This document shows, piece after piece, positions 50,309 to 59,812 of a stretch of DNA of 64,000 bases (positions are counted from its first letter, which is position 1; every line of letters starts with the position of its first letter). The position numbers were made by a program, and so were the translations under genes. Below the pieces are notes generated by a model. It was not told the DNA's origin. It did not search any database and saw nothing but the letters and a program-made list of their open reading frames with translations. Source of the DNA: JANXVY01 sp040080145 (GTDB lineage: Bacteria > Pseudomonadota > Alphaproteobacteria > Rhizobiales > Hyphomicrobiaceae); assembly GCA_040080145.1 (NCBI GenBank), contig JBEBJA010000069.1, positions 1 through 64,000 on the forward strand. Reading direction: 5' to 3'.

Positions 50309-51499
50309 TCAGGTCCGGGAGGCTTCGCATTCCGTCAACGTGTGAACCATGAACGATTTGACCGGCGGCAAGGCGTTGCCGATCCGCAGCAGGGCGTGCC
50401 GCGCCAGATGAGCGAGCGGCCCGCTTCCGGTGTAAAGCCCAACCATTGCGTTGGTCGCCAGGTAGAGCGGATAGGTCGACCGGCGGTGCGTCGTGTCATA
50501 GGCAGCGAGCACCCGGTCCGCCGCGAAGTCGCCGCCCGCGTCCTTGGTCTTGCGCATTTCGCAGGCCAGGGTTTCGGCACCGCGAAGGCCGAAGTTGAAC
50601 CCGTGCGCGGTGACCGGATGCATGCCAACCGCCGCATCGCCCACCAATGCAAACCGGCGCGCAAAAAACGCATGCGCATAGACCGCAACAAGCGGATAGG
50701 CGTAACGCTCACCCAGAAGTTCCATGCGGCCCCACTGTCCGCGAAACCGGCGCTCGATATCCAGCGCGAAAGCATCCCGAGCTTGCGCCAATGCGGCAGG
50801 CGCAGCACGCGACGGCAGCGTCAACACAATCGACGACGTACGATCCCGAAGCGGCAGCACCGCGAGCGTCTGCTCGGTGTCGAACCACTCATACGCCGTT
50901 TCGTCATGCGCGTTCTCGTGCGTCATCTGGCACACGATGCAGACGCGCCCGAAATCGCGCAGGTCTGCGCCGATGCCGGCTCTGCGCCGCGTCTCCGAAA
51001 ACCGGCTGTCGGCAGCAACGACCAGCGACGCTTCGATTGTGGCCCCCGATGACAGCGTGAGTGCCGGACGCGCCGCCGCTAGATCAAGCCCCGTGACGCT
51101 GATCCCAGTCGCAAGGTCAATCGAGGCTTGTTGTCTGGCCTGCCGGTAGAGTGCCCGGCGGATCACGTGATTGCTGACCAGATACCCGAGCGCATCAGCC
51201 CCAGTTCCCGCAGAGTCCAGCTTCAAGAGGTCGGCAGACGATCCATTGCGAACGCAGGCCCGCCTGATCGGCGCGATTTCCTCAGGCCCAAGGCCATCCC
51301 ACACATTCAGACGCTTCAGGCTTTGCACCGACCGGTGGGTCAACGCGATGTCGCGTCCGTCGCGCGGCGGGTCGGCTAGAACCGCCTCCGCTTCCTTTTC
51401 AACAACGGCAACACGCAAGCCCAGCGAACTTGCAAGACACGCAAACGAAAGCCCAGCCGGTCCCGCCCCAACAATCGCAACGTCGTAACTGATCCGCAT
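50309..51499 (-). CDS. UbiH/COQ6-family ubiquinone hydroxylase (UbiM-like)
   Basis: A 396-residue FAD monooxygenase with YDVAIVGAGPAGLSFACLASSLG at the N terminus and the FAD motif GDAAVGMHPVTAHGFNFGL. It should hydroxylate the ubiquinone ring. UbiM of alphaproteobacteria is the closest type by my recollection, but UbiH, UbiI and UbiF are not excluded. GGGGGG precedes the ATG at 51499. A GTG at 51514 is a less likely start. Confidence 0.82.
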   Translation of the reverse strand: MRISYDVAIVGAGPAGLSFACLASSLGLRVAVVEKEAEAVLADPPRDGRDIALTHRSVQSLKRLNVWDGLGPEEIAPIRRACVRNGSSADLLKLDSAGTGADALGYLVSNHVIRRALYRQARQQASIDLATGISVTGLDLAAARPALTLSSGATIEASLVVAADSRFSETRRRAGIGADLRDFGRVCIVCQMTHENAHDETAYEWFDTEQTLAVLPLRDRTSSIVLTLPSRAAPAALAQARDAFALDIERRFRGQWGRMELLGERYAYPLVAVYAHAFFARRFALVGDAAVGMHPVTAHGFNFGLRGAETLACEMRKTKDAGGDFAADRVLAAYDTTHRRSTYPLYLATNAMVGLYTGSGPLAHLARHALLRIGNALPPVKSFMVHTLTECEASRT

Positions 51500-51623
51500 G
51501 CGCCCCCCGTTCACAGGTGCGCAACCTAAACGGCTTTACCGCCAGCCATTTGAGTGAGGTCAAGCGCTCCCGCCCCGCCTTGTCGCAGCCGCCGCCATCT
51601 CAGGCCCCGATATGGGCCGGCGG

Positions 51624-52310
51624 CTACCCCTGCGCCTTTTGCCCGTACGACTTGAACTTATCGAGCACCACCGCCATCTCGGCCTCGCTCAACACATGCG
51701 CGGGCCCAACCGACAGCACCTTCAAATACTGCTCGGCCAAAAGTTCGACTTCGCTGGCCAGCTCGAGCGCCGCCGCCAAATCCACACCTAATGCCACCAC
51801 CCCGTGATTGGCCATCAAACACGCATCCCGCACAGCCACCCCCTTGGCTACCAGAACCGCCAGCTCCTGCGTCCCAAACGTCGCGTACGGCACGAGTGGA
51901 ATGTCCGTCCCGCCCGCCGCCGCCACCATGTAGTGAAACGCCGGAATCCCCCGGTGCGCGCAAGCCAGCACCGTCGCGTTCAACGAATGCGTATGGACGA
52001 GCGCGTTGCGGTCGGGTCGCGCCGCATAGGCCGCCAGATGAAAGTGCCACTCGCTCGACGGCTTCCGGCTGCCTATCCGCACGCTGCCGTCATGCGCCAT
52101 ATACGCAATGTCATCCGGACCGATCTCGTCATACGCCATGCCCGACGGCGTAATCAGCATCCCCTCGCCAAAACGCATGGAGACATTGCCCGAGCGTCCC
52201 GGTGATAGCTTCTGCCGCGACATGGCCAGCGCCGTCGCAACCACGGCCTGACGCGCCTCCAACTCGCCTCGTTTGGCCCCGCTTCGTCCAGAAGTCTTCG
52301 TCTGTGCCAT
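51624..52310 (-). CDS. class II aldolase (methylthioribulose-phosphate aldolase type)
   Basis: A 228-residue class II aldolase/adducin protein with the zinc ligands in EWHFHLAAY and HTHSLN and the far histidine in ANHGVV. It lies directly next to mtnA, 2 bases after it on the same strand. In the known DHAP shunt of MTA salvage, a class II aldolase splits 5-methylthioribulose 1-phosphate into DHAP and methylthioacetaldehyde. This gene pair fits that route better than a dehydratase (MtnB) route, since no other mtn gene is present. Confidence 0.8.
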   Translation of the reverse strand: MAQTKTSGRSGAKRGELEARQAVVATALAMSRQKLSPGRSGNVSMRFGEGMLITPSGMAYDEIGPDDIAYMAHDGSVRIGSRKPSSEWHFHLAAYAARPDRNALVHTHSLNATVLACAHRGIPAFHYMVAAAGGTDIPLVPYATFGTQELAVLVAKGVAVRDACLMANHGVVALGVDLAAALELASEVELLAEQYLKVLSVGPAHVLSEAEMAVVLDKFKSYGQKAQG

Positions 52311-52312
52311 GC

Positions 52313-53431
52313 CTATGCCGTCTGCTTATTGGCAGCCGCCTGCGCCCGCTCGGGATAGAGCGACGCCAGCCCCGCCGTATCCGCGCTGCAAACCCCGCGC
52401 TCGGTAATGAACCCGGTCACGAGCCGGGCAGGTGTTACGTCAAACGCTGGATTTCCGGCAGGCGACCCCGGTGCACCGATCTCGCTGACGACAACCGCCC
52501 CGCTCGCCAGCCGTCCTTGGATCTTTAAAACTTCATCCCCCGAGCGTTCCTCGATAGGAATGTCGCGCCCGTTGTCGAGCGTCCAGTCGATGGTCGAAAA
52601 CGGCAGCGCCACATAGAACGGCACGCCGGTATCCTGCGCCGCCAATGCTTTGAGATAGGTGCCGATCTTGTTGGCGACATCGCCGTTGCGCGTAACCCGG
52701 TCCGTTCCCACAATGCAAAGATCAACCGCGCCCTGCTGCATGTAGTGGCCGCCCGCGTTATCGCAGATGATCGTATGCGGCACGCCATGCGCGCCAAGCT
52801 CGAACGCCGTCAGAAACGCCCCTTGATTGCGCGGCCGCGTTTCGTCGACCCACACATGAACTTCGATGCCCTTGTTGTGTGCGTGATAGATCGGCGACGT
52901 AGCCGTTCCCCAATCCACACACGCCAGCCAACCGGCATTGCAGTGGGTAAGAATGTTGACCGGCTCACCCGGCTTTTTCTTGGCAGCAATTGCCTCAATC
53001 AAACCAAGTCCATGCACCCCGATCCGGCGGCAATTTTCGACATCCTCGTCACAAATCTCCCCCGCCCGCGCGTACGCCGCCGCCGCCCGCCGTGCAGGCG
53101 AAAACATCCGCAGCGTCGTGCTCATTTCGTTGAGGGCCCAGGCCAGATTGATCGCTGTCGGCCGCTGCTTGGCCAGATGCGCAATTGCATGATCAAGGCA
53201 GGCGTCTGATGGATCGGACCGCATGGCAAGTGCCACGCCGTAAGCAGCTGTCGCCCCGATCAGCGGCGCGCCGCGCACCTGCATGATCGCGATTGCGCGC
53301 GCCGCCTGCTCCATGCTCGACAATGCAAGCATCTCGAATCTGAACGGCAGCAGCGTCTGATCAATGATCTCGACCGACCAAGTGTCGGGCCGCAACCGGA
53401 TGGTACGATGATGGCGGCCATTGATCTTCAT
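52313..53431 (-). CDS. mtnA: 5-methylthioribose-1-phosphate isomerase
   Basis: A 372-residue MtnA with the N-terminal QTLLPFRFEM, the catalytic cysteine in LTHCNAGWLA and the aspartate in CIVGTDRVTRNGDVANKIGTY. It converts 5-methylthioribose 1-phosphate to the ribulose form in methylthioadenosine salvage. The start at 53431 was chosen because upstream residues to 53506 lack family sequence. It is coupled to the class II aldolase gene downstream. Confidence 0.94.
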   Translation of the reverse strand: MKINGRHHRTIRLRPDTWSVEIIDQTLLPFRFEMLALSSMEQAARAIAIMQVRGAPLIGATAAYGVALAMRSDPSDACLDHAIAHLAKQRPTAINLAWALNEMSTTLRMFSPARRAAAAYARAGEICDEDVENCRRIGVHGLGLIEAIAAKKKPGEPVNILTHCNAGWLACVDWGTATSPIYHAHNKGIEVHVWVDETRPRNQGAFLTAFELGAHGVPHTIICDNAGGHYMQQGAVDLCIVGTDRVTRNGDVANKIGTYLKALAAQDTGVPFYVALPFSTIDWTLDNGRDIPIEERSGDEVLKIQGRLASGAVVVSEIGAPGSPAGNPAFDVTPARLVTGFITERGVCSADTAGLASLYPERAQAAANKQTA

Positions 53432-53513
53432 ATGACGTTTCCTTGAAGGGCGGTGACGCCCTTCACACACCTTGGATGAAGCCACCAGCGAACGGCTGAC
53501 CGCCAAGGTATAT

Positions 53514-53538
53514 TAAGAACTGATTGTGACAGTTCTTA
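53514..53538. promoter_or_regulatory. inverted repeat upstream of mtnA
   Basis: TAAGAACTG and CAGTTCTTA form a 9-base-pair palindrome with a 7-base spacer in the 192-base gap between mtnA and the SPOR gene. It may be an operator or the SPOR gene's terminator. No known riboswitch pattern is recognised. Confidence 0.4.
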
Positions 53539-53623
53539 TGGGCACCAATATGTGCCCCAGGTGTCGTCCGGTCTGCGGCCAACGTCAAGCCCAGTCAAAC
53601 GCCGGCGGGGTTGGTAATTGCGA

Positions 53624-54637
53624 TCAAAAAGCCTCGCCCTCATAGGGCGTAACCTTGCAATCCATGCCGCGCGTCGCCAGCGTCTTGCAGATTTTCTTTG
53701 CATCCGCAGCCGTCTTCACGGGGCCGGCGATGAGGTCATATGTTTGGCCAGCCGCCACCGTTCCCGTCGACGTAACCCGCGGTGCAAGTTTCGCCAGCGT
53801 ATCGGCGTGCTGGGTCGATAAAATCGACCAATTATAGCGGATATCGTCGAGCGACGACCCCGACCCCAGCTGCACCGCAAATGGCTTGGCTTCGGCCTTC
53901 ACCACCGCCGGACCAAACCCGATAGGCGTCAGCGCAGGTGCTGCGGCCTGCTGCGCGGTCGCCGCCGCTGTCACCGCCGGATGCACTTGACCCGGAGTAG
54001 CAGGCACCTGCGCCGATCCCGCTATCGCCTTTGGCAACTGACCAGCCATTTTTCCCGCCGCGCCTGCCGCCGCTGGAATGCTGCCCGTTTCAATCGGGGT
54101 CACCATCTTTTCGAGCGCGGGCGGTGCCAGCTTGATCGCGCGCGGTTCGGCTTGCCCTTGCGCTGTCTCCTGCACGCCGCCAACTTTCACCGCCGCCGGA
54201 ACCGCAACTGTCGCCTCTGGCACCACCTGCGCGACACTGACCGGCGCCGCACCGCTCTTGGCCAGCGCAAGGCCCGTTGTCATCGACATCCGCTCTTCAA
54301 TTGCCGACAGCCCAGCGATAACGCCAGCATCTTGCTTACGCACTTCCATCTCGGCTCGCACCCGTCCGACGTCGCGCTGGAAATCACCCAGATTATGCCG
54401 CAGGGTTGCAAGCTCGGCCTGTAGCGCAGCGTTAGGTACTGCCACCGGCGTTATCGGCCCGTCCGCCACAAATTTAGGCATATTGATCACATGAAGGCTG
54501 ACCTGCGTCAGATAAGCCCCTGCGACGCACGTCAGGCCTGCCCAAAGTGCAAGATATCCGCGCGGAAGCGCTGGCTTGCTCGATCCGAGCGCGGTTGCAG
54601 GTGTTTGCGTGCTGTCGATGGCCGGAGCGTCGAACAT
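53624..54637 (-). CDS. SPOR-like domain membrane-anchored protein
   Basis: A 337-residue protein with one membrane helix (residues about 27-50), a coiled-coil-like segment (LQAELATLRHNLGDFQRDVGRVRAEM), an Ala/Pro-rich linker and a C-terminal SPOR-like domain (FAVQLGSGSSLDDIRYNW, YDLIAGPVKTAADAKKICKTL). SPOR domains bind peptidoglycan at division sites. It may be a cell-envelope or division protein. The ATG at 54637 gives a compact N terminus. A further upstream start at 54760 runs into the repeat region. Confidence 0.75.
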   Translation of the reverse strand: MFDAPAIDSTQTPATALGSSKPALPRGYLALWAGLTCVAGAYLTQVSLHVINMPKFVADGPITPVAVPNAALQAELATLRHNLGDFQRDVGRVRAEMEVRKQDAGVIAGLSAIEERMSMTTGLALAKSGAAPVSVAQVVPEATVAVPAAVKVGGVQETAQGQAEPRAIKLAPPALEKMVTPIETGSIPAAAGAAGKMAGQLPKAIAGSAQVPATPGQVHPAVTAAATAQQAAAPALTPIGFGPAVVKAEAKPFAVQLGSGSSLDDIRYNWSILSTQHADTLAKLAPRVTSTGTVAAGQTYDLIAGPVKTAADAKKICKTLATRGMDCKVTPYEGEAF

Positions 54638-54786
54638 GAATGCCGCCTCTTGTAAATCGCTTAGAGGATCAGGTGCTGATCCTGGAAATTCGCCTGATTG
54701 CTGAAATTGGTCCGCTGAGTCGCGTTGCCGGGTCAACGCTGCGTTGCCATAGCTGGGCACTCATCCTGTGGATGAACCAATGCTGA

Positions 54787-54865
54787 CTAGTGTAGCGCAC
54801 CTGACGTTTGGTACCCGCGAGCGGCTCGTCTCAGAACCAAACGTCAGGTGCTAAAGCTACACTAG
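54787..54865. repeat. palindromic element 1 upstream of glmU
   Basis: Outer arms CTAGTGTAGC and GCTACACTAG and inner arms CCTGACGTTTGGT and ACCAAACGTCAGG are perfect. The unequal spacing (3 and 7 bases) between arm pairs makes a bulged long hairpin. Confidence 0.85.
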
Positions 54866-54878
54866 AATCATAGGGTTG

Positions 54879-54955
54879 CTAGTGTTCCTTATGGTTCTGA
54901 CATTTGCTCAAAACCTAGCCGCACCGGGAAGCAAATGTCAGAACCGGAACACGAG
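54879..54955. repeat. palindromic element 2 upstream of glmU
   Basis: Outer arms CTAGTGTTCC and GGAACACGAG (one mismatch) and inner arms GGTTCTGACATTTGCT and AGCAAATGTCAGAACC. Its outer arm shares CTAGTGT with element 1, so both belong to one family of mobile or dispersed palindromes. Confidence 0.85.
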
Positions 54956-55147
54956 CGCAGGGCTGAATGCCCGCGCCGCTCGTTAGCCAATTTAAAGCGA
55001 TTGCAAGCTAATGTCTGAGCCGTGCAACGCGGTGAAAGCGTTTCGCCTGGAACTGTTGACCAACTTGCGCTTTGTTAACGCTTGCCGGTATGAACCCGCT
55101 CGGTTTTGTCATTACGTGCGCCTAACTGCCTTTATCCGGGAACCTCA

Positions 55148-56512
55148 ATGACTGCATCATCGTCCAAACGTCAGCTGCTCATTATCGTGCTCGCCGCCGG
55201 CAAAGGCACACGCATGAAATCGGCGATGCCGAAAGTTCTGCACGCCGTCGGCGGCCGCTCCATGCTGGGTCACGTTCTGGCGCTGAGCGAATGCGTACAG
55301 GCCGATAAGTTAGCCGTCGTGATCGGCCCCGGCATGGACACCGTTGCCAAGGAAGTCGCCAAGCTCGCCCCCAACGCCGCCGTTTATATCCAGCACAACC
55401 AGCGCGGCACCGCTGATGCAGTCCTTGCCGCCCGCGAAGCAATGGCTGGCTGGCAGGGCGACACCCTCGTCCTTTACGCGGATACGCCCCTCATCCAGGC
55501 GCCAACCATCTTCAAGCTGCGCGAGGCGCTGGCCGCCGGTGCCGGCGTCGCAGTCCTCGGTTTCAATGCCGCCGATCCCACCGGCTATGGCCGCCTCCTC
55601 ACCGATACCGGCGGCCAGCTCGTTGCCATCCGCGAAGAAAAGGACGCGAGCGCCGATGAACGCGCCGTGCGCCTCTGCAACTCGGGCGTAATGGCATTTG
55701 CCCTCGAAGACACCGTCGCCGTCCTCGAATCCGTCGGCAATGCCAATGCCAAGGGCGAGTACTACCTGACCGACGCCGTCGAGATTGCCCGCGCCAACGG
55801 TGCCAAGACCGCCGTCGTCGTCTGCCCCGAGACGGAAGTGCTCGGCGTAAATGCCCGCGATCAACTCGCCGTCGCCGAACACCTTTATCAATCCGCCGCC
55901 CGCGCCCGCGCAATGGCCGATGGCGCAACCCTGATCGCACCTGAAACCGTCTGGTTCAGCTACGACACCCGCATCGGCGGCGACGTCATCATCGAGCCCA
56001 ACGTCTTCTTCGGCCCCGGCGTGACCGTCGCCGATAATGTGCATATTCGAGCCAACTGCCACATTGAGGGCGCGTCCATCGGTGAGGGTGCCCGGATCGG
56101 TCCATTCGCGCGCCTCCGGCCGGGTGCAAAACTGGGCCACGACGTCCACATCGGCAATTTCGTCGAGGTCAAAAATGTCGCCATGGCCGCCGGATCCAAA
56201 GCCAATCATCTGGCCTACGTTGGCGACGGCAGCGTTGGCGCAGGTGCCAACATCGGCGCAGGAACCATTTTCTGCAACTACGACGGCTTCAACAAGCACC
56301 GCACCGAAATCGGCGACGGCGCATTCATAGGCTCGAATTCCTCGCTCGTCGCCCCCGTCAAAATTGGCGCCGGTGCCTACGTCGGCTCGGGCAGCGTGAT
56401 CACCAAAAACGTCTCGCCGGGCAGCCTCGCGGTGGAACGCTCAGCTCAGGAAGAGCGCCCTGGTTGGGCGGAGAAATTCCGCACCATGATGGGTCGCCGT
56501 AATAAAACGTGA
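55148..56512 (+). CDS. glmU: bifunctional GlmU (UDP-GlcNAc pyrophosphorylase/acetyltransferase)
   Basis: A 454-residue enzyme making UDP-N-acetylglucosamine. The N-terminal uridyltransferase begins IIVLAAGKGTRMKSAMPKVLH. The C-terminal half is a left-handed beta-helix of hexapeptide repeats ending with the acetyltransferase site (KANHLAYVGDGSVGAG, GAGTIFCNYDG). The ATG at 55148 fits the family N terminus. glmS follows 114 bases later, a common pairing. Confidence 0.96.
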   Translation: MTASSSKRQLLIIVLAAGKGTRMKSAMPKVLHAVGGRSMLGHVLALSECVQADKLAVVIGPGMDTVAKEVAKLAPNAAVYIQHNQRGTADAVLAAREAMAGWQGDTLVLYADTPLIQAPTIFKLREALAAGAGVAVLGFNAADPTGYGRLLTDTGGQLVAIREEKDASADERAVRLCNSGVMAFALEDTVAVLESVGNANAKGEYYLTDAVEIARANGAKTAVVVCPETEVLGVNARDQLAVAEHLYQSAARARAMADGATLIAPETVWFSYDTRIGGDVIIEPNVFFGPGVTVADNVHIRANCHIEGASIGEGARIGPFARLRPGAKLGHDVHIGNFVEVKNVAMAAGSKANHLAYVGDGSVGAGANIGAGTIFCNYDGFNKHRTEIGDGAFIGSNSSLVAPVKIGAGAYVGSGSVITKNVSPGSLAVERSAQEERPGWAEKFRTMMGRRNKT

Positions 56513-56626
56513 ATTGTCATATGGTCTTCCCGCAACTCAGCCTGATGCAGCGCTGACACCAGAAATTGAGCGTCGAAGGCCTCCCCAACCTCGCCCTTCC
56601 CAAATCATAACCTCAGGACTCCCAGC

Positions 56627-58447
56627 ATGTGCGGTATCGTCGGAATTATCAGCTCCCGGCCGGTTGCAGCCGACCTTGTGGACGCGCTCCGCAGGCTTGA
56701 GTATCGCGGCTATGACTCGGCTGGCATCGCCACCGTTGAAAACGGCCACCTTGAGCGCCGTCGCGCCGAGGGCAAACTTCGCAACCTGGAAACCCGCCTG
56801 CTGACCGAACCGCTGACCGGCCACACCGGCATCGGCCACACCCGCTGGGCAACCCACGGCCGCCCGACCGAGCGCAACGCCCACCCCCACATGACCCCGG
56901 TCGTGTCGGTGGTCCATAACGGCATCATTGAGAACTACCGCGAGCTCAAGAACGAGCTGGCCGCCAAAGGCCATGTCTTCGAATCCGAAACCGACACCGA
57001 AGCCGTGGTCCATCTCATCACCGAAAAAATGAGCTCGGGCCTATCGCCCCAGGATGCCGTCAAAGCGGCGCTGAAGCGCCTCCAGGGCGCGTTCGCCCTC
57101 GGCATCATTTTCGCAGGCAACGACGACCTCATGATCGCCGCCCGCCAAGGCAGCCCCCTGGCCCTCGGCCACGGCAAGGACGAAATGTACTTGGGCTCTG
57201 ACGCCATAGCGCTCGCCCCGTTCACCGACGCCATCACCTACCTTGAAGAAGGCGATTGGGCCGTTCTCACGCGCCAGGGCGCTGAAATCTTTGACAGTAA
57301 CGACAACAAAGTTAAGCGGCCGATGGTCAAGTCGATCGCATCGTCGCTGCTCGTCGACAAGGGTAACCACCGCCACTTCATGGCCAAGGAAATCCACGAG
57401 CAGCCCGAAGTCATCAGCCACACGCTGTCGAACTATCTCGACCTCGCCACCGGCGGCATCTCGTTCCCCGACCTCGGTATCGACCTCTCAAAAATCACCC
57501 GCGTCACGCTCTCGGCCTGCGGCACCGCCTATTATGCGGGTCTCGTCGGCAAATACTGGATCGAGCGCTACGCCCGCATTCCTGTTGAAATCGACGTCGC
57601 CTCCGAAATGCGCTACCGCGAGCCCCCGCTCCTGCCGGGCGGCTTGGCGCTGTTCGTCTCCCAGTCGGGCGAAACCGCCGACACCCTGGCAACGCTGCGC
57701 TACTGCAAAGCCGGTGGCCAGCAGATCGCGGCCATCGTCAACGTCCGCACCTCGACCATCGCGCGGGAAAGCCACGCCATCCTGCCGACGCTGGCTGGCC
57801 CCGAAATCGGTGTCGCCTCGACCAAAGCCTTCACCTGCCAGCTCTCGGTTCTTGCCTGCCTCGCCATCGCCATCGGCAAAGCGCGCGGCACCATAGACGA
57901 CAAGCTGCAGGAAGAACTCATCACTGCCTTGACCGAAGTCCCGCGTCATATCTCGACCATGCTGCGTGATGAAAAGGCCTACGAGCACATCGCCCACGAC
58001 CTGTCGAAGGCCAAGGACGTTATCTATCTCGGCCGTGGCGTCAGCTATCCGCTCGCGCTGGAAGGCGCATTGAAGCTCAAGGAAATCTCCTACATCCACG
58101 CCGAAGGCTACGCCGCCGGAGAGCTGAAGCACGGCCCGATCGCCCTCATTGACGAAGCGGTCCCCGTCGTGGTCGTTGCCCCCGATGACGAACTCTTCGA
58201 CAAGACCGTCTCCAACATGCAGGAAGTTGCAGCCCGCGGCGGCCAGATCATCCTGATATCGAGCGCAGCACCCGAAAAGATCGGCTGCAAAGTGCTCGCC
58301 CACTTAGCCATCCCCAAGGCGCACCCCTTCGTTAGCCCGCTGCTATGTGCCATCCCCATCCAGTTGCTCGCCTATCACACGGCCGTCATCATGGGCACCG
58401 ACGTCGACCAGCCCCGCAACCTTGCCAAGTCCGTCACTGTCGAGTAA
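56627..58447 (+). CDS. glmS: glutamine-fructose-6-phosphate aminotransferase
   Basis: A 606-residue enzyme making glucosamine 6-phosphate. The N-terminal glutaminase has the nucleophile Cys2 in MCGIVGI and HNGIIENY. Two SIS domains follow (SACGTAYYAG, SQSGETADT and the C-terminal EKIGCKVLAH). The C terminus DQPRNLAKSVTVE is the family's sugar-binding end. No glmS ribozyme is expected or seen in the 114-base leader. Confidence 0.97.
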   Translation: MCGIVGIISSRPVAADLVDALRRLEYRGYDSAGIATVENGHLERRRAEGKLRNLETRLLTEPLTGHTGIGHTRWATHGRPTERNAHPHMTPVVSVVHNGIIENYRELKNELAAKGHVFESETDTEAVVHLITEKMSSGLSPQDAVKAALKRLQGAFALGIIFAGNDDLMIAARQGSPLALGHGKDEMYLGSDAIALAPFTDAITYLEEGDWAVLTRQGAEIFDSNDNKVKRPMVKSIASSLLVDKGNHRHFMAKEIHEQPEVISHTLSNYLDLATGGISFPDLGIDLSKITRVTLSACGTAYYAGLVGKYWIERYARIPVEIDVASEMRYREPPLLPGGLALFVSQSGETADTLATLRYCKAGGQQIAAIVNVRTSTIARESHAILPTLAGPEIGVASTKAFTCQLSVLACLAIAIGKARGTIDDKLQEELITALTEVPRHISTMLRDEKAYEHIAHDLSKAKDVIYLGRGVSYPLALEGALKLKEISYIHAEGYAAGELKHGPIALIDEAVPVVVVAPDDELFDKTVSNMQEVAARGGQIILISSAAPEKIGCKVLAHLAIPKAHPFVSPLLCAIPIQLLAYHTAVIMGTDVDQPRNLAKSVTVE

Positions 58448-58455
58448 TCGCGTCC

Positions 58456-58488
58456 CCTCTCCCCATCGCTGCACTTGACGGGGAGAGG
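58456..58488. repeat. hairpin element after glmS
   Basis: CCTCTCCCC and GGGGAGAGG form a 9-base-pair stem. The continuation ATTACGGTGAGGG resembles that of the hairpin at 63694 (GTTAGGGGTGGGG), so both belong to one dispersed repeat family and may act as terminators. Confidence 0.65.
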
Positions 58489-58668
58489 ATTACGGTGAGG
58501 GCCGACGGCACGTCGAGCGTGCGAAGACGCCCCCTTATCGCCCTACAATGACCCCGTTTGCCGTGGAAAATCAACTTTGATCAATGCATAAGTCCTTGTT
58601 TGCGACATACTCAGCAAACAAACATCCTATGCTGTGGTTGATTCTCACGTTTGAATGAAAGGCGCGCA

Positions 58669-59754
58669 ATGCGCAGGGTCCGGCTCAAGTTTGGGGTTCA
58701 TGGTTTGGCCGTTGCGCTCGTGTGCGCTGCATGCCTATGCGATGACCTTCTACCATCAGCCCACGCCCAAACGACGCCTGAGCCAGCCGCGCCTAAAGTC
58801 GCCAAAGCCAAGCGCGCCAAGGCGCCCGCAGCAGCTACGGCCCAGCAACAAGACGCCGCCCCGGCAGCGAAAGATCCAGCCGTCGCGCTCGCCGCCTACA
58901 CCAGCGGCGTCAAAGCCTATCAGGCCGGCAAATTCGATTCAGCCATCCTGTCGCTCAACAGCGCCATCAACAACGGCGGACTTACCTCCAACCTCATGGC
59001 GAAGGCGCTCTATTATCGGGGCGGTGCCAGCCAGCAAACGGGCAAATCCGGCCAGGCGATCTCCGACCTCACGAGTGCGCTGTGGTTTAAAACCGGCCTT
59101 GATACCGCAGAACGCGCCGAAGCTACCAAGTTCCGGTCCGCCGCCTACCGCGACGCAGGCCTCCCTGAAACTGCGGTCGGCGGGCAGTCCGCACCGCCCG
59201 AAACCGGCGCCCTGTCGTCTGGCCTGACAACCTCGAAACCGGCTCCGTCGTCTGGCCTTGGCAACGTGTTCGGCAACCTGTTTGGCGGTTCGAACTCGCA
59301 AAGCGCGTCCCCGCCTGCTCCCGCTGTCACCGCGCCTCCGCCGCCTGCCCCCGTCGCCGTTGCCGCCACCGGTGAGTCCGAAGTTCTGCCGTGGGCCAAC
59401 CGCCCAGCTCAACCGGCAACTCAAGACGCTGCTCCCGCCGAACCACCAGCCGCACCCGCGAAAGCCGCCAAAGCGCCTCCGGTCAAACCTGCTAAAGCTG
59501 CAAAACCCGGTGATTTCCGCGTCCAGGTCGCCGCCGTCAAGACGCGCGACGAGGCAAGCGCCATCGTCTCAAAGCTCCAAACCCTCGGCGGCGCAATTGC
59601 CACAACGCCGTCCGCCGTCGACGAAACGACCTTCGGCTCCATGGGCAAATTCTTCCGCGTTCGCCTCGGCCCCTACGCCAGCGCCGCCGATGCTAAAGCC
59701 CCCTGCGAAACCCTCAAATCCAGCGGCCTCGACTGCCTCGTCACCGGCAAGTAA
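58669..59754 (+). CDS. secreted TPR-like plus SPOR-domain protein
   Basis: A 361-residue exported protein with a signal peptide ending AHA near residue 34. A TPR-like repeat part (AYTSGVKAYQAGKFDSAI, YYRGGASQQTGKSGQAISDL) is followed by a long Pro/Ala-rich linker and a C-terminal SPOR domain (FRVQVAAVKTRDEASAIV, FFRVRLGPYASAADAK). It may link peptidoglycan at the septum with an assembly role. The start at 58669 was chosen over a TTG at 58651 because it begins the signal peptide. Confidence 0.82.
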   Translation: MRRVRLKFGVHGLAVALVCAACLCDDLLPSAHAQTTPEPAAPKVAKAKRAKAPAAATAQQQDAAPAAKDPAVALAAYTSGVKAYQAGKFDSAILSLNSAINNGGLTSNLMAKALYYRGGASQQTGKSGQAISDLTSALWFKTGLDTAERAEATKFRSAAYRDAGLPETAVGGQSAPPETGALSSGLTTSKPAPSSGLGNVFGNLFGGSNSQSASPPAPAVTAPPPPAPVAVAATGESEVLPWANRPAQPATQDAAPAEPPAAPAKAAKAPPVKPAKAAKPGDFRVQVAAVKTRDEASAIVSKLQTLGGAIATTPSAVDETTFGSMGKFFRVRLGPYASAADAKAPCETLKSSGLDCLVTGK

Positions 59755-59766
59755 CGTCCCTTGTAG

Positions 59767-59802
59767 GTTGGGTTAGGATGCCCCTTGCATCCCTAACCCA
59801 AC
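59767..59802. terminator. hairpin between convergent SPOR and cupin genes
   Basis: GTTGGGTTAGG and CCTAACCCAAC form an 11-base-pair stem with a 14-base loop, located between two gene ends. It likely stops transcripts from both sides. Confidence 0.65.
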
Positions 59803-59812
59803 GCTTGGTCGC

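Larger units (their letters stand above)
54638..55147. other. 510-base gap with palindromic repeats before glmU
   Basis: No gene is seen. The stretch holds two large inverted repeats (54787-54865 and 54879-54955) and an AT-rich end before glmU that probably carries its promoter. Confidence 0.6.

Noticed and set aside
53514..53538. Possible SAM-type riboswitch before mtnA
   Set aside because: Only one short palindrome is present and none of the conserved riboswitch core could be seen, so it is listed as a plain inverted repeat.
55310..56299. 329-codon minus-strand frame inside glmU
   Set aside because: It is glycine/aspartate-rich antisense sequence of the hexapeptide repeats, not a protein family.
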